Source: Lichenicola sp964247725
Lineage (GTDB): Bacteria > Pseudomonadota > Alphaproteobacteria > Acetobacterales > Acetobacteraceae
Direction: 5' to 3'
NCBI GenBank assembly: GCA_964247725.1
Contig: CAXTVM010000014.1
Coordinates: 6,255 to 70,254, forward strand
DNA: 64,000 nucleotides
Positions 8,141 to 16,123 of the stretch are shown piece by piece. Made by a program: the position numbers and the translations under genes. Every line of letters begins with the position of its first letter. Within the stretch, counting starts at the first letter, position 1. The notes beneath the pieces are model-generated. The model made no database searches. It saw only the letters and a list, made by a program, of their open reading frames with translations, and was not told the DNA's origin.

Positions 8141-9231
8141 AGGCTGGACACGCCGGCCGTCATCATGCCCGTCGGCCGAGCAAAAACGGTGCGGACGCAG
8201 GTCTGCCCGTCCGTCGCGGCATCGTATTCGCCGCGCAGCGCCGCCTGGTTGCACCGGGCACGATGATGGAGCGCCTCCTGGGCCTCGTCGCGGTTGGCGT
8301 CGTCGCCACGCCAGATCTCCAGCGCCGGCTGCTGGATCGCCCGGGCGAAGGAGAAGACGAGCGGCCACGGCATCTGCCGGTCGGTGGAGCGGGCCTGGAC
8401 GTTGATCGCGTTCAGCCGCGCCGAGGCCAGCTCGGCGGATTGTCCGCCGGACAGGAAGGCGATGCCGGCCACCTCCGCCGGCACGTTCTGCAGCAGGCAG
8501 GCGACGGTGGCGATCGCGACGCGGTCCGGCGAGGCCTGCTCCCGGCAATCCAGCCCGGCCAGGACCATGTTCGGCTTCAGGATGAGGCCGTCCAGCGCCA
8601 CGTCCTGGGCGGCAAGCTCGTCGAACAGGACCGCCAGCACGTCGCCGGTCACGGTCCGGCAGCGTTCCAGCGCATGGTTGCCGGTCATCAGCACTTCCGG
8701 CTCGACGATCGGCACCAGGCCCGCCTCCTGGCACAGGGCCGCGTAGCGCACCAACGCCTGGGCGTTCGCCTTGATGCAGGCCAGGCTCGGGAGACCATGG
8801 GCGAGGGCGATCACGCCGCGCCACTTGGCGAAGCGTGCGCCGAGCAGGGCGTAGTCCCCGAGGCGGGCGCGCAGCCCGTCCAGCCCCTCGGTGACCCGTT
8901 CGCCCGGATGCAGCGCCAATGGCTTGGCGCCCCGATCGACCTTGATCCCCGGGATGATGCCCGCACTCACCAGCCGTTCGACCATGAGCACGCCGTGGCG
9001 GTCCTGCTGGCGGATGGTGTCGTCGTGGAGGATCGCGCCGCTGACGCAGTCGCCCAGACCGGAAGTGCTGACCAGCAGTTCCCGCCAGGCGCGGCGCGCA
9101 TCGACCGTCTGCGCGATGCCGACCGCCGCGAAGCGCTTGTCACAGGTGGGCGTGCTCTCATCCATCGCCAGCAGGCCTTTTCCGGCCGACACCAGGCTCT
9201 GCGCCGTGGCCGCGAGGGCTCGCGCGCTCAT
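8137..9231 (-). CDS. Class I fructose-bisphosphate aldolase
   Basis: A 364-residue enzyme with class I hallmarks: GKGLLAMDEST near the N-terminus, LVPIVEPEVLMTG in the middle, and the Schiff-base lysine in DGLILKPNMVL. It cleaves fructose 1,6-bisphosphate to glyceraldehyde 3-phosphate and dihydroxyacetone phosphate through a lysine imine. The start ATG at 9231 overlaps the phosphoketolase stop (ATGA), showing tight coupling. With tpiA, glk and phosphoketolase it completes a local sugar-phosphate interconversion module. Confidence 0.93.
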   Translation of the reverse strand: MSARALAATAQSLVSAGKGLLAMDESTPTCDKRFAAVGIAQTVDARRAWRELLVSTSGLGDCVSGAILHDDTIRQQDRHGVLMVERLVSAGIIPGIKVDRGAKPLALHPGERVTEGLDGLRARLGDYALLGARFAKWRGVIALAHGLPSLACIKANAQALVRYAALCQEAGLVPIVEPEVLMTGNHALERCRTVTGDVLAVLFDELAAQDVALDGLILKPNMVLAGLDCREQASPDRVAIATVACLLQNVPAEVAGIAFLSGGQSAELASARLNAINVQARSTDRQMPWPLVFSFARAIQQPALEIWRGDDANRDEAQEALHHRARCNQAALRGEYDAATDGQTCVRTVFARPTGMMTAGVSSL

Positions 9232-11651
9232 GCCGCGGCACCCCACTTCCAATTGCGGATCTCCGGCAGGTCCTCGCCGTGCCTGTCGATGTAGTGCTTG
9301 TGCTCGATCAGCTTGTCCGCCATCGCCTGCCGCAGGTAGGCGCCCTTGGTGCCGAGGCCGGGCACGCGGTCGACGACGTCCTGCACCAGGTGGAACCGGT
9401 CGAGCTTGTTCTGGACCCGGATGTCGAAGGCGGTGGTGATGGTGCCTTCCTCGACGTAGCCGCGGACGTGCAGGTTGCGGTTGGCGCGGCGGTAGGTCAG
9501 GCGGTGCACCAGCGACGGGTAGCCGTGGAAGCCGAAGATGATGTGCTTCTGCTTGGTGAACAGCTCGTCGTACTCCGCCTCGGCCAGGCCGTGCGGGTGC
9601 TCGCTCGCCGACTGCAGCCGCATCAGGTCGACGACGTTGATCACGCGCATCCGCAGGTCCGGGAGATGCTGGCGCAGGATCGACACCGCGGCGAGGATCT
9701 CGAGGGTGGGCGTGTCGCCGCAGCAGGCCATGACGACATCCGGCTCCTCGGTGTGGTCGTTGCTCGCCCATTTCCAGATGCCGAGCCCCTCGGTGCAATG
9801 GATCGCCGCCTCCTGCATGGTCAGCCATTGCGGCATCGCGTGCTTGCCGGCGACCACGACGTTGACGTAGTGGCGGCTGCGCAGGCAGTGGTCGAACACC
9901 GAAAGCAGGCAGTTCGCGTCGGGCGGCAGGTAGGCGCGCACGATGTCGGCCTTCTTGTTGACCACGTGGTCGAGGAAGCCCGGGTCCTGATGCGTGAAGC
10001 CGTTATGGTCCTGCTGCCAGACGTGCGACGCGAGCAGGTAGTTGAGCGACGCGATCCGGCGGCGCCAGGGCAGTTCCGCGGTCACCTTCAGCCACTTGGC
10101 ATGCTGGCTGAACATGGAGTCGACGATGCGGATGAAGGCCTCGTAGCTGTTGAACAGGCCGTGGCGCCCGGTCAGCAGGTAGCCTTCGAGAAAGCCTTCG
10201 CACTGGTGCTCACTCAGCATCGAATCGACGACGCCGCCTTCGGCCGAGAGGAACTCGTCGTCGGACGCCTCCATCGCGTCCCACTGGCGGTTCGTGACCT
10301 CGAAGACCGCGCCGAGCATGTTCGACAGCGTCTCGTCCGGCCCGAAGATGCGGAAGTTGCGCGGCGCGCCGTTCGCCGCGACGACGTCGCGGAAGAACCG
10401 GCCGAGCACCATCGTGTCCTGCGCCGTGACGGCGCCCGGCGACGGCACGTCGACGGCGTGCGCACGGAAGTCGGGCATGCACAGGTCGCGCAGCAGCAGG
10501 CCGCCGTTCGTGCGCGGGTTGGCCCCCATGCGGCGGTCGCCGCGGGGCGCCAGCGCCGCCAGCTCGGGAACCAGTCGGCCGTGCTGGTCGAACAGCTCCT
10601 GGGGCTTGTAGCTGCGCATCCAGGCTTCCAGCTGCGCCACGTGCTCCGGATGCTGCGGGTCCACCAGGATCGGCACCTGATGGGCGCGGAACGTCCCCTC
10701 CACCCGCAGCCCGTCGACGCTCTTCGGCCCGGTCCAGCCCTTGGGCGACCGCAGCACGATCATCGGCCAGCGCGGGCGGACGGGGATGCCGGTCGAGCGT
10801 GCCTGCGCCTGGATCTGCCGGATGTCCTGGACGATGCGCTCCATGGTCGTCGCCATGAGCATGTGCATGGTTTCCGGATCGTCGCCCTCGACGAAGTGCG
10901 GGGTCCAGCCGCAGCCGCGGAGGAACTGCTCGAGCTCCTCGTGGTCGATGCGGGCCAGCACGGTCGGGTTGCTGATCTTGAACCCGTTGAGGTGCAGGAT
11001 CGGCAGCACGACGCCGTCGGAGATCGGGTTCAGGAGCTTGTTGGAGTGCCAGGACGTCGCGAGCGGCCCGGTCTCCGCCTCGCCGTCGCCGACGACGCAG
11101 GCGACGATGAGGTCGGGGGAGTCGAGGACGGCGCCGAAGGCGTGGCTGAGCGAGTAGCCGAGTTCGCCGCCTTCGTGGATCGATCCCGGGGTCGTCGGCG
11201 CCACGTGGCTGGAGATGCCGCCGGGGAAGGAGAACTGCGTGAACAGCGCCTTCAGCCCGGCCTCGTCCTGGCTGACGTTCGGGTAGATCTCGCTGTAGCT
11301 GCCCTCGAGGTAGGTGTTCGCGACAAGGGCCGGGCCGCCGTGGCCGGGCCCGGCGACATAGAACATGTCGAGATCGAACTTCTTGATGATCCGGTTCAGA
11401 TGCAGATAGATGAAGTTCTGCCCGGGCGTGGTGCCCCAGTGGCCGACCACCAGCGGCTTGACGTGGGCCAGGGTCAGGGGCTCACGCAGCAGCGGGTTGT
11501 CGTAGAGGTAGATCTGGCCGACCGAGAGGTAGTTGGCGGCGCGCCAGTAGGCGTGCATCAGCCGCAGCTCGTCGGCACCGACGACGGCGCCCTGCGGGGT
11601 GCGCTCCGTGGTGGAGACCGGGAGCCCCGGGGTGGTCACGATCGTATCCAT
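9228..11651 (-). CDS. xfp: Phosphoketolase (xylulose-5-P / fructose-6-P)
   Basis: An 807-residue thiamine diphosphate enzyme, the usual size for the family. It splits xylulose 5-phosphate or fructose 6-phosphate with inorganic phosphate into acetyl phosphate and an aldose phosphate. Recognisable segments are the early YWRAANYLSVGQIYL, VVGHWGTTPGQNFIY, the ThDP-binding VGDGEAETGP and the C-terminal GFHGYPSLVHRLTYRR. The longer upstream frame is out of character, so I use the ATG at 11651. The product acetyl phosphate is the substrate of the acetate kinase encoded upstream in the same direction, giving ATP. A copy of the CGGRAACTACYYAR motif lies 74 bp upstream. Confidence 0.95.
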   Translation of the reverse strand: MDTIVTTPGLPVSTTERTPQGAVVGADELRLMHAYWRAANYLSVGQIYLYDNPLLREPLTLAHVKPLVVGHWGTTPGQNFIYLHLNRIIKKFDLDMFYVAGPGHGGPALVANTYLEGSYSEIYPNVSQDEAGLKALFTQFSFPGGISSHVAPTTPGSIHEGGELGYSLSHAFGAVLDSPDLIVACVVGDGEAETGPLATSWHSNKLLNPISDGVVLPILHLNGFKISNPTVLARIDHEELEQFLRGCGWTPHFVEGDDPETMHMLMATTMERIVQDIRQIQAQARSTGIPVRPRWPMIVLRSPKGWTGPKSVDGLRVEGTFRAHQVPILVDPQHPEHVAQLEAWMRSYKPQELFDQHGRLVPELAALAPRGDRRMGANPRTNGGLLLRDLCMPDFRAHAVDVPSPGAVTAQDTMVLGRFFRDVVAANGAPRNFRIFGPDETLSNMLGAVFEVTNRQWDAMEASDDEFLSAEGGVVDSMLSEHQCEGFLEGYLLTGRHGLFNSYEAFIRIVDSMFSQHAKWLKVTAELPWRRRIASLNYLLASHVWQQDHNGFTHQDPGFLDHVVNKKADIVRAYLPPDANCLLSVFDHCLRSRHYVNVVVAGKHAMPQWLTMQEAAIHCTEGLGIWKWASNDHTEEPDVVMACCGDTPTLEILAAVSILRQHLPDLRMRVINVVDLMRLQSASEHPHGLAEAEYDELFTKQKHIIFGFHGYPSLVHRLTYRRANRNLHVRGYVEEGTITTAFDIRVQNKLDRFHLVQDVVDRVPGLGTKGAYLRQAMADKLIEHKHYIDRHGEDLPEIRNWKWGAAA

Positions 11652-11724
11652 GCCTGAAGATCCTCGGAGTCCGTCACGGTCCTCGGGCCGGACCCTAAGT
11701 TCCGCTCCCGGCCGGGTGCAGCCT

Positions 11725-11738
11725 CGGAAACTACTCAG
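11725..11738. promoter_or_regulatory. CGGRAACTACYYAR motif, copy upstream of phosphoketolase
   Basis: CGGAAACTACTCAG, overlapping the glk stop codon and 74 bp upstream of the phosphoketolase ATG. It matches two other copies at 14380 and 15886. The TACYYM core is that expected for NarL/FixJ-type regulators. The conservation is what the sequence shows; the role is inferred. Confidence 0.5.
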
Positions 11739-12828
11739 ATGAAGACGGTGTCGCGCCGCCGCCGGAAGGTCCCGGGGATCGTGACGGCCGGATGGCGGCA
11801 TCCCGCGGATGCGCCTGCACGGGCGTCCGCGGCAGCCTGTGCCCGGCCTCCTGTCTCAGGCCGTAGATCGCGGTGCCGAGCAGGGCGGCATTGATCGTGA
11901 CGACGTGGACCGGGACCTCGCGCAGGAGGTTGGCGAACCGCCCCTTCGAGGTGAAGGTGTGCATGAACGCGCCGTCCTGCAGCTGCGGCAGCAGCCGGGG
12001 CGGCAGGCCGCCCGCCAGGTAGACGCCGCCGGTCGCCATGACCTTCAGCGCCAGGTTGCCCGCCTCGGCGCCCCAGACGTCGATCACGATGCGCAGGGTC
12101 TCGGCCGCCAGCGGGTTGTTGTCGGCATCGTGCAGCGCCGCATCGACGATGACCGGAGTCCGGTCGTGCGCTGCCTGCAGCCGCCGCGCGAAGGCGGGAG
12201 CCTCCGAGGACGGGTCGCGCGACCGCACGTAGTCGTACACGTTGGGCAGGCCCGAGCCGGCGCAGACGCGCTCGTAGCCGGCGTGGCGGTACCGGTCGGT
12301 CAGGAACCGCCAGAGCCCGGCCTGGACCTCGTTGATCGGCGCGAAGTCGGCGTGCCCGCCCTCCGAGGCGCACGTCACGTAGCCCTCTCCGCTCCAGATC
12401 AGGAACGCCTCGCCGAGCCCGGTGCCCGGCGCCAGCACCGCGATCGCGGAGTGCGGCACCGGGCGTCCGGCGTTGATCTCGACGATCTCGTCGGGCAGCA
12501 GGTGCGGCACCGCATGCGCGATCGCCTCGAGGTCGTTCAGGAGGGTGACGCGATCGAGGCGCAGCGCCCGACACAGGGCCTGTTCCTCGAGGTCCCAGGG
12601 GAGGTTGGTCAGATGCGCCCGGCCGCCGATCACGGGACCCGCTACGTCGAAGCAGGCCGAGGTCGGGCGGCCGCCGGTGCCCGCCAGGAACGCCTCGACG
12701 ATCGGCTGCAGCTCCGCCTGGTCGGCGCTCGCGTAGTCGCGCTTCGCCAGGAACCGCCTGGGCCCGGCTTCCTCGGAGACCAGCGCCAGCCGGGTCGTGG
12801 TCGCCCCGATGTCCCCTGCAATCAGCAT
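11731..12828 (-). CDS. glk: Glucokinase
   Basis: A 365-residue member of the bacterial Glk family. It begins LIAGDIGATTTRLALV (ATP-binding phosphate 1 motif) and carries LLNDLEAIAHAV with the catalytic Asp, LAPGTGLGEAF, and the glucose-binding ASEGGHADFAP. It phosphorylates glucose with ATP to glucose 6-phosphate, feeding the phosphoketolase and aldolase genes downstream. The C-terminal 30 residues are Pro/Ser-rich and probably disordered. It lies in the same direction as tpiA and xfp. Confidence 0.93.
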   Translation of the reverse strand: MLIAGDIGATTTRLALVSEEAGPRRFLAKRDYASADQAELQPIVEAFLAGTGGRPTSACFDVAGPVIGGRAHLTNLPWDLEEQALCRALRLDRVTLLNDLEAIAHAVPHLLPDEIVEINAGRPVPHSAIAVLAPGTGLGEAFLIWSGEGYVTCASEGGHADFAPINEVQAGLWRFLTDRYRHAGYERVCAGSGLPNVYDYVRSRDPSSEAPAFARRLQAAHDRTPVIVDAALHDADNNPLAAETLRIVIDVWGAEAGNLALKVMATGGVYLAGGLPPRLLPQLQDGAFMHTFTSKGRFANLLREVPVHVVTINAALLGTAIYGLRQEAGHRLPRTPVQAHPRDAAIRPSRSPGPSGGGATPSSSE

Positions 12829-13049
12829 GCGGGGCTCCGGCCGCGGGCGCTGCGGCCGGCGACGGCCGGATCCGTGACGACGCCAGCTGGAAGGACATCG
12901 CCGAGCTTCGTGTCGAGCGGCGTCGCGACCGTCCCGTCCTCCGCCTGCGCGAGGCTGTCCCGCGATGTGGCCAGCCGGGTCTCGAGCCCGGGCGAGGGCG
13001 GCGACCCGGCCCCGGACGACCCGGCCCGGTCGTGGTCTGGCGTCGTCAT
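12822..13049 (-). CDS. Small hypothetical protein (uncertain)
   Basis: A 75-codon frame rich in Ser, Gly, Pro and Asp, with no motif I recognise. Its TGA overlaps the glk start region, and it fills the otherwise empty 306 bp between tpiA and glk in the operon direction, which is the only argument for it. It could equally be chance in GC-rich spacer sequence or the remnant of a lost gene. Confidence 0.25.
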   Translation of the reverse strand: MTTPDHDRAGSSGAGSPPSPGLETRLATSRDSLAQAEDGTVATPLDTKLGDVLPAGVVTDPAVAGRSARGRSPAC

Positions 13050-13134
13050 GATGCTTCCCGTCTTGGCTGCCCGATCTGGCTGCCTGATCCTGGCTACTCT
13101 GCGCGAGATCGCACGCGCCGGCTCGCAGTCCAGG

Positions 13135-13881
13135 CTAGGGTTCCGTCAGGCGCAGGATCGCGTCGAACTCGTGCGCCTGCAGACTGGCGCCGCCGATCAG
13201 CAGGCCGTCGACCTCGGCGATGTCCAGGATCCCGGCCGAGTTCCGAGATGTCGCCGAGCCGCCGTACAGGATCCGGATCCCGGACCCCGCGGCGCCGAAG
13301 CGCGCCGTCAGGCACGAACGGATGTGCCGGTGCATCTCGGCGACCTGCGCCGCCGTCGGCAGGTTGCCGCTGCCGATCGCCCACAGCGGCTCGTAGGCGA
13401 TCGCGGTCGCCTGGGCGCGGCCCGATGGATCGGGGAGGCTGCCGGCGATCTGGCCGGCGCACACGGACAGCGCGCGGCCGTCGCTGCGCTGGTCCTGCGT
13501 CTCGCCGATGCAGACGATGGCGGACAGTCCGGCCCTCCAGGCCGCCTGCGCCTTGGCGGCCACCACGGCGTCGGTCTCCTGGTGCAGCCGCCGGCGTTCC
13601 GAATGACCGACGATCACCGTGGCGGCGCCGGCATCCCTCAGCATCTCCGCGCTGACGTCTCCGGTGAACGAGCCGGATGGCTGTGCGTGGCAGTCCTCGC
13701 CGCCGATCGGGAGCCGGCCCGCCGAGACCTGGACGGCTCGGGACACCAAGGTCGCCGGGACGCATAGCAGCGCCTCGGCGTGCAGCGGCCTCGACGCGAC
13801 GCAGGCCGCTGCACGCTCGATCTCCGGCAGCTGGCCGTCGAGGCCGTGCATCTTCCAGTTGCCGGCGATCAGCGGCCGCAT
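13135..13881 (-). CDS. tpiA: Triose-phosphate isomerase
   Basis: A 248-residue enzyme, standard length, beginning MRPLIAGNWKMHG with the catalytic lysine. It carries the catalytic histidine in VIVGHSERR, the catalytic glutamate in AIAYEPLWAIGSG, and the phosphate-binding ILYGGSA and GLLIGGASL loops. It interconverts dihydroxyacetone phosphate and glyceraldehyde 3-phosphate. The ATG at 13881 lies ten bases after the stop of the SHOCT protein, indicating co-transcription. As part of a phosphoketolase module this may be a second, specialised copy beside a glycolytic tpiA elsewhere; the window cannot show that. Confidence 0.95.
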   Translation of the reverse strand: MRPLIAGNWKMHGLDGQLPEIERAAACVASRPLHAEALLCVPATLVSRAVQVSAGRLPIGGEDCHAQPSGSFTGDVSAEMLRDAGAATVIVGHSERRRLHQETDAVVAAKAQAAWRAGLSAIVCIGETQDQRSDGRALSVCAGQIAGSLPDPSGRAQATAIAYEPLWAIGSGNLPTAAQVAEMHRHIRSCLTARFGAAGSGIRILYGGSATSRNSAGILDIAEVDGLLIGGASLQAHEFDAILRLTEP

Positions 13882-13891
13882 GCGGCGGACG

Positions 13892-14233
13892 TCATCGGGA
13901 TGCCCAGTATCGGGATGCCAAGTATCGGGATGCCCGGTCGCCGCGATCCGAGGCCGGACCGCCCGAAGCGAGGCGGCCACCCGCCGCGGCACGGCTCGCG
14001 CCGTTCCTGACGTCGGCCTCGAACCGTCCGCGCTCCGTGCGGCTGATCTTGCCGCTCGCATACATCTCGTTGACGATATCGAGCACCCGGCTGTCGGTCC
14101 GGCTCAAACCCTTCCGATCGGCACGGCTGGGGCGGCCCCGGGTCCACAAGCTGGACAGCATCAGGACGACGAAGCCGAGCCAGAAGATCCAGACCCCGCC
14201 GAAGTCGCCGCCGTTCCAGTAGCCGTGGGTCAT
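13892..14233 (-). CDS. Small membrane protein with SHOCT-like domain
   Basis: A 113-residue protein. The N-terminus (GGDFGGVWIFWLGFVVLMLSSL) is one membrane helix. Then VLDIVNEMYASGKISRTERGRFEADV matches the SHOCT pattern, in which a short helix pair with a x-x-Y-A-x-G-x-I-x-x-x-E-F/R motif ends many membrane proteins. SHOCT proteins are thought to mediate oligomerisation; no enzymatic role is known. The extreme C-terminus is a five-residue repeat (RASRY-LASRY-WASR) made by three 15-bp tandem units, suggesting recent slippage. It precedes tpiA by ten bases. Confidence 0.65.
   Translation of the reverse strand: MTHGYWNGGDFGGVWIFWLGFVVLMLSSLWTRGRPSRADRKGLSRTDSRVLDIVNEMYASGKISRTERGRFEADVRNGASRAAAGGRLASGGPASDRGDRASRYLASRYWASR
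13894..13938. repeat. Three 15-bp tandem units
   Basis: ATCGGGATGCCCAGT, ATCGGGATGCCAAGT and ATCGGGATGCCCGGT follow each other without spacing. They encode the pentapeptide-repeat tail of the SHOCT protein and lie just upstream of the tpiA start, so copy-number change would alter only that tail and the spacing to tpiA. Confidence 0.85.
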
Positions 14234-14379
14234 TCTCGTTCCTCCGTTGGGGCCGGCATGCAGGGTCCGGCGGCCGGCTCCACGATCGGCGGTTCGATCG
14301 GGCCGCTCGCGGGGTGGCCAGGGGACCTGGCGCAGGACGACCGGAGGAATGGACCCTCCGGGATGGTCGTCACCAGCCT

Positions 14380-14393
14380 CGGGAACTACCTAG
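14380..14393. promoter_or_regulatory. CGGRAACTACYYAR motif, copy upstream of SHOCT-tpiA
   Basis: CGGGAACTACCTAG, 147 bp upstream of the SHOCT gene ATG in the gap after ackA. It is shared with the sites at 11725 and 15886. Confidence 0.5.
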
Positions 14394-14507
14394 CGCCGCG
14401 GTGACCGACCCGATCGGCTCGCGTCCACGCCGGGATCCTGGCTGCGTCGACGACGCTCGTGGGGCCGTGCCCGGCGGAACGCGACGGATGCCGGCCGGGG
14501 TCGGGTG

Positions 14508-15719
14508 CTACCCCGGGCGGGCCGCCGGCACCTGGTCCCGAAGCGTCGCCAGCGTGTGCCGCGCGATCATGGTCTCCTCGTCGGTGGCGATGACGTGCAC
14601 CTCGACCGCGCTGCCGGGCCTGCTGATTCGGGACGCTCCGGCGAGGTTGGCGGCGTCGTCGATCCGGATGCCGAGCCACGCCAGCCGGGCGCAGACGGCG
14701 GCGCGCACCGCGGGCGCGTGCTGGCCGATGCCGGCCGTGAACACGAGCCCGTCGAGGCCGCCGAGCGCGCTGACGAGCGCCCCGGCCTCGGCCGCGATGC
14801 GGTAGGTGAACAGCTCGACGGCATCGCCGGCCCGGGCGTCGCCGCTCGCCATCAGCTCGCGGATGTCACCGCTGATCCCTGAGACGCCCAGCAGGCCGGA
14901 GCGGCGGTAGAGCATGTCCTCGATGTCGGGGAAGCTCCATCCCTGACGGCCGAGATGGAGCAGGATCCCCGGGTCGAGGCTGCCGCATCGCGTCGCCATG
15001 ACGAGCCCGTCGAGGGCGCTGAAGCCCATGGTGGTGGCGACGCTGCGGCCGTCGCGCAAGGCGCACAGGCTGGCTCCGGATCCCAGATGGGCCACGATCA
15101 CGCGGCCGCCGGCCAGTCCGGGTGCCCGCGCCGCGAGCTCGCCGGCGATGAACTCGTAGGACAGGCCGTGAAAGCCGTAGCGGCGCAGGCCGGCCGCCTC
15201 CAGTGCCAGCGGCAGGCCGAACCGCCGCGCCACCGGCGGCAACGTGTGGTGGAAGGCGGTGTCGAAGCAGGCGACCTGCGCGAGCCGCGGTCTCGCCGCC
15301 GTCAGGGCATGGATCGGCGCCAGGTTGTGCGGCAGGTGCAGCGGATCGAGCGGGACGAGCTCCTCGAGTTCGGCCAGGACCTGCGGCGTCACCAGGACCG
15401 GCCCACTGTGCGTGGCGCCCCCATGGACGATCCGGTGGCCCACCGCAACCAGCCCGTCCTGGCCCAGGTACGCGTCGGTGACCGCCAGAAGGGCCTGGAG
15501 GATGGTATCGAACGAGTTCGCCTGTCCCGCGGACCAGGTCCGGTCCGCCAGGACGGTGCCGCCCCGATCGTGCGCGAGCAGGTGCGGCGCCTCGTCGAGA
15601 TCGGTGACAGCACCGTCGGCGGTGGCCTCGATCCCGGCGCCGGGCCGGTCGGCGGCCCTGTACAGGCCGAACTTGAGGCTGGACGAGCCGGAGTTCAGGA
15701 CCAGGATCGAGTTCGCCAT
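14508..15719 (-). CDS. ackA: Acetate kinase
   Basis: A 403-residue enzyme of the acetokinase family. It starts ILVLNSGSSSLKFGLY and carries VAHLGSGASLCAL, GFSALDGLVMATRCGSLDPG and the adenosine-binding FTAGIGQHAP. It converts acetyl phosphate and ADP to acetate and ATP. I use the ATG at 15719, which starts immediately before the conserved motif; an in-frame ATG four codons earlier is possible. It is the first gene of the minus-strand module and pairs functionally with the phosphoketolase. No phosphotransacetylase gene is in the window. Confidence 0.95.
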   Translation of the reverse strand: MANSILVLNSGSSSLKFGLYRAADRPGAGIEATADGAVTDLDEAPHLLAHDRGGTVLADRTWSAGQANSFDTILQALLAVTDAYLGQDGLVAVGHRIVHGGATHSGPVLVTPQVLAELEELVPLDPLHLPHNLAPIHALTAARPRLAQVACFDTAFHHTLPPVARRFGLPLALEAAGLRRYGFHGLSYEFIAGELAARAPGLAGGRVIVAHLGSGASLCALRDGRSVATTMGFSALDGLVMATRCGSLDPGILLHLGRQGWSFPDIEDMLYRRSGLLGVSGISGDIRELMASGDARAGDAVELFTYRIAAEAGALVSALGGLDGLVFTAGIGQHAPAVRAAVCARLAWLGIRIDDAANLAGASRISRPGSAVEVHVIATDEETMIARHTLATLRDQVPAARPG

Positions 15720-16123
15720 CTCTAGGTGCATCCGTCATGTGGCCTCTGCCGTCCAGGCCGGTGGCACCGGAGCTCCGGACGTCATGAGGACCGCGACCGC
15801 CACGCCGACCGGGACGGCGGCAGCGATCGGCCGCGCTCCGTGCAGTGCGACATCCTACGGGTAGGGGGCGGGTTCGGGGGAGGACCGGGAACTACCCAAC
15901 GGTCTCAAGGACGGCGGCGAGGCAGCGTCCCGGCGTCGGATGCAGGCTTGCGGACGCCATGGCCGAGGCGCGTCGGACCTCGGGAGGCCGGTCGGCGACG
16001 AACGGTCGAGCCCGGCGTTGGCGATGGGGGCGGACGTGGACACGGACGGGATTCGATCGTCGTCAGGTCGCCATCGGCACTGACAAGTGTTAAGGCACGT
16101 TACCCGGACCGGTGGAGTAGGAC
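15720..16123. promoter_or_regulatory. Divergent control region between ackA and the giant hybrid kinase
   Basis: 404 bp without a credible gene. It holds the third CGGRAACTACYYAR copy (15886-15899, 167 bp upstream of ackA) and a separate perfect palindrome, CCTACGGGTAGG, at 15854-15865. A GGAG ribosome site lies just before the kinase gene start. Both elements could bind the kinase's own LuxR-type domain; this is inference. Confidence 0.45.
15886..15899. promoter_or_regulatory. CGGRAACTACYYAR motif, copy upstream of ackA
   Basis: CGGGAACTACCCAA, in the divergent region between ackA and the hybrid kinase. Third copy of the motif also found at 11725 and 14380. Confidence 0.5.

Noticed and set aside
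9279..11657. 792-codon plus-strand frame opposite the phosphoketolase gene
   Set aside because: Antisense to an enzyme with complete ThDP motifs; composition typical of spurious GC-rich frames.
15889..15915. GGAAC in the ackA upstream motif read as an EcfG promoter
   Set aside because: No CGTT follows at 15-18 bases in any of the three copies and the orientation faces away from ackA, so a NarL/FixJ-type operator fits better.
16087..16123. Upstream extension of the hybrid kinase frame to 16087
   Set aside because: That frame is joined to the downstream part only through the N run; the CheB frame starts at 16124 after a GGAG site, and collapse of the gap puts both parts in that frame.
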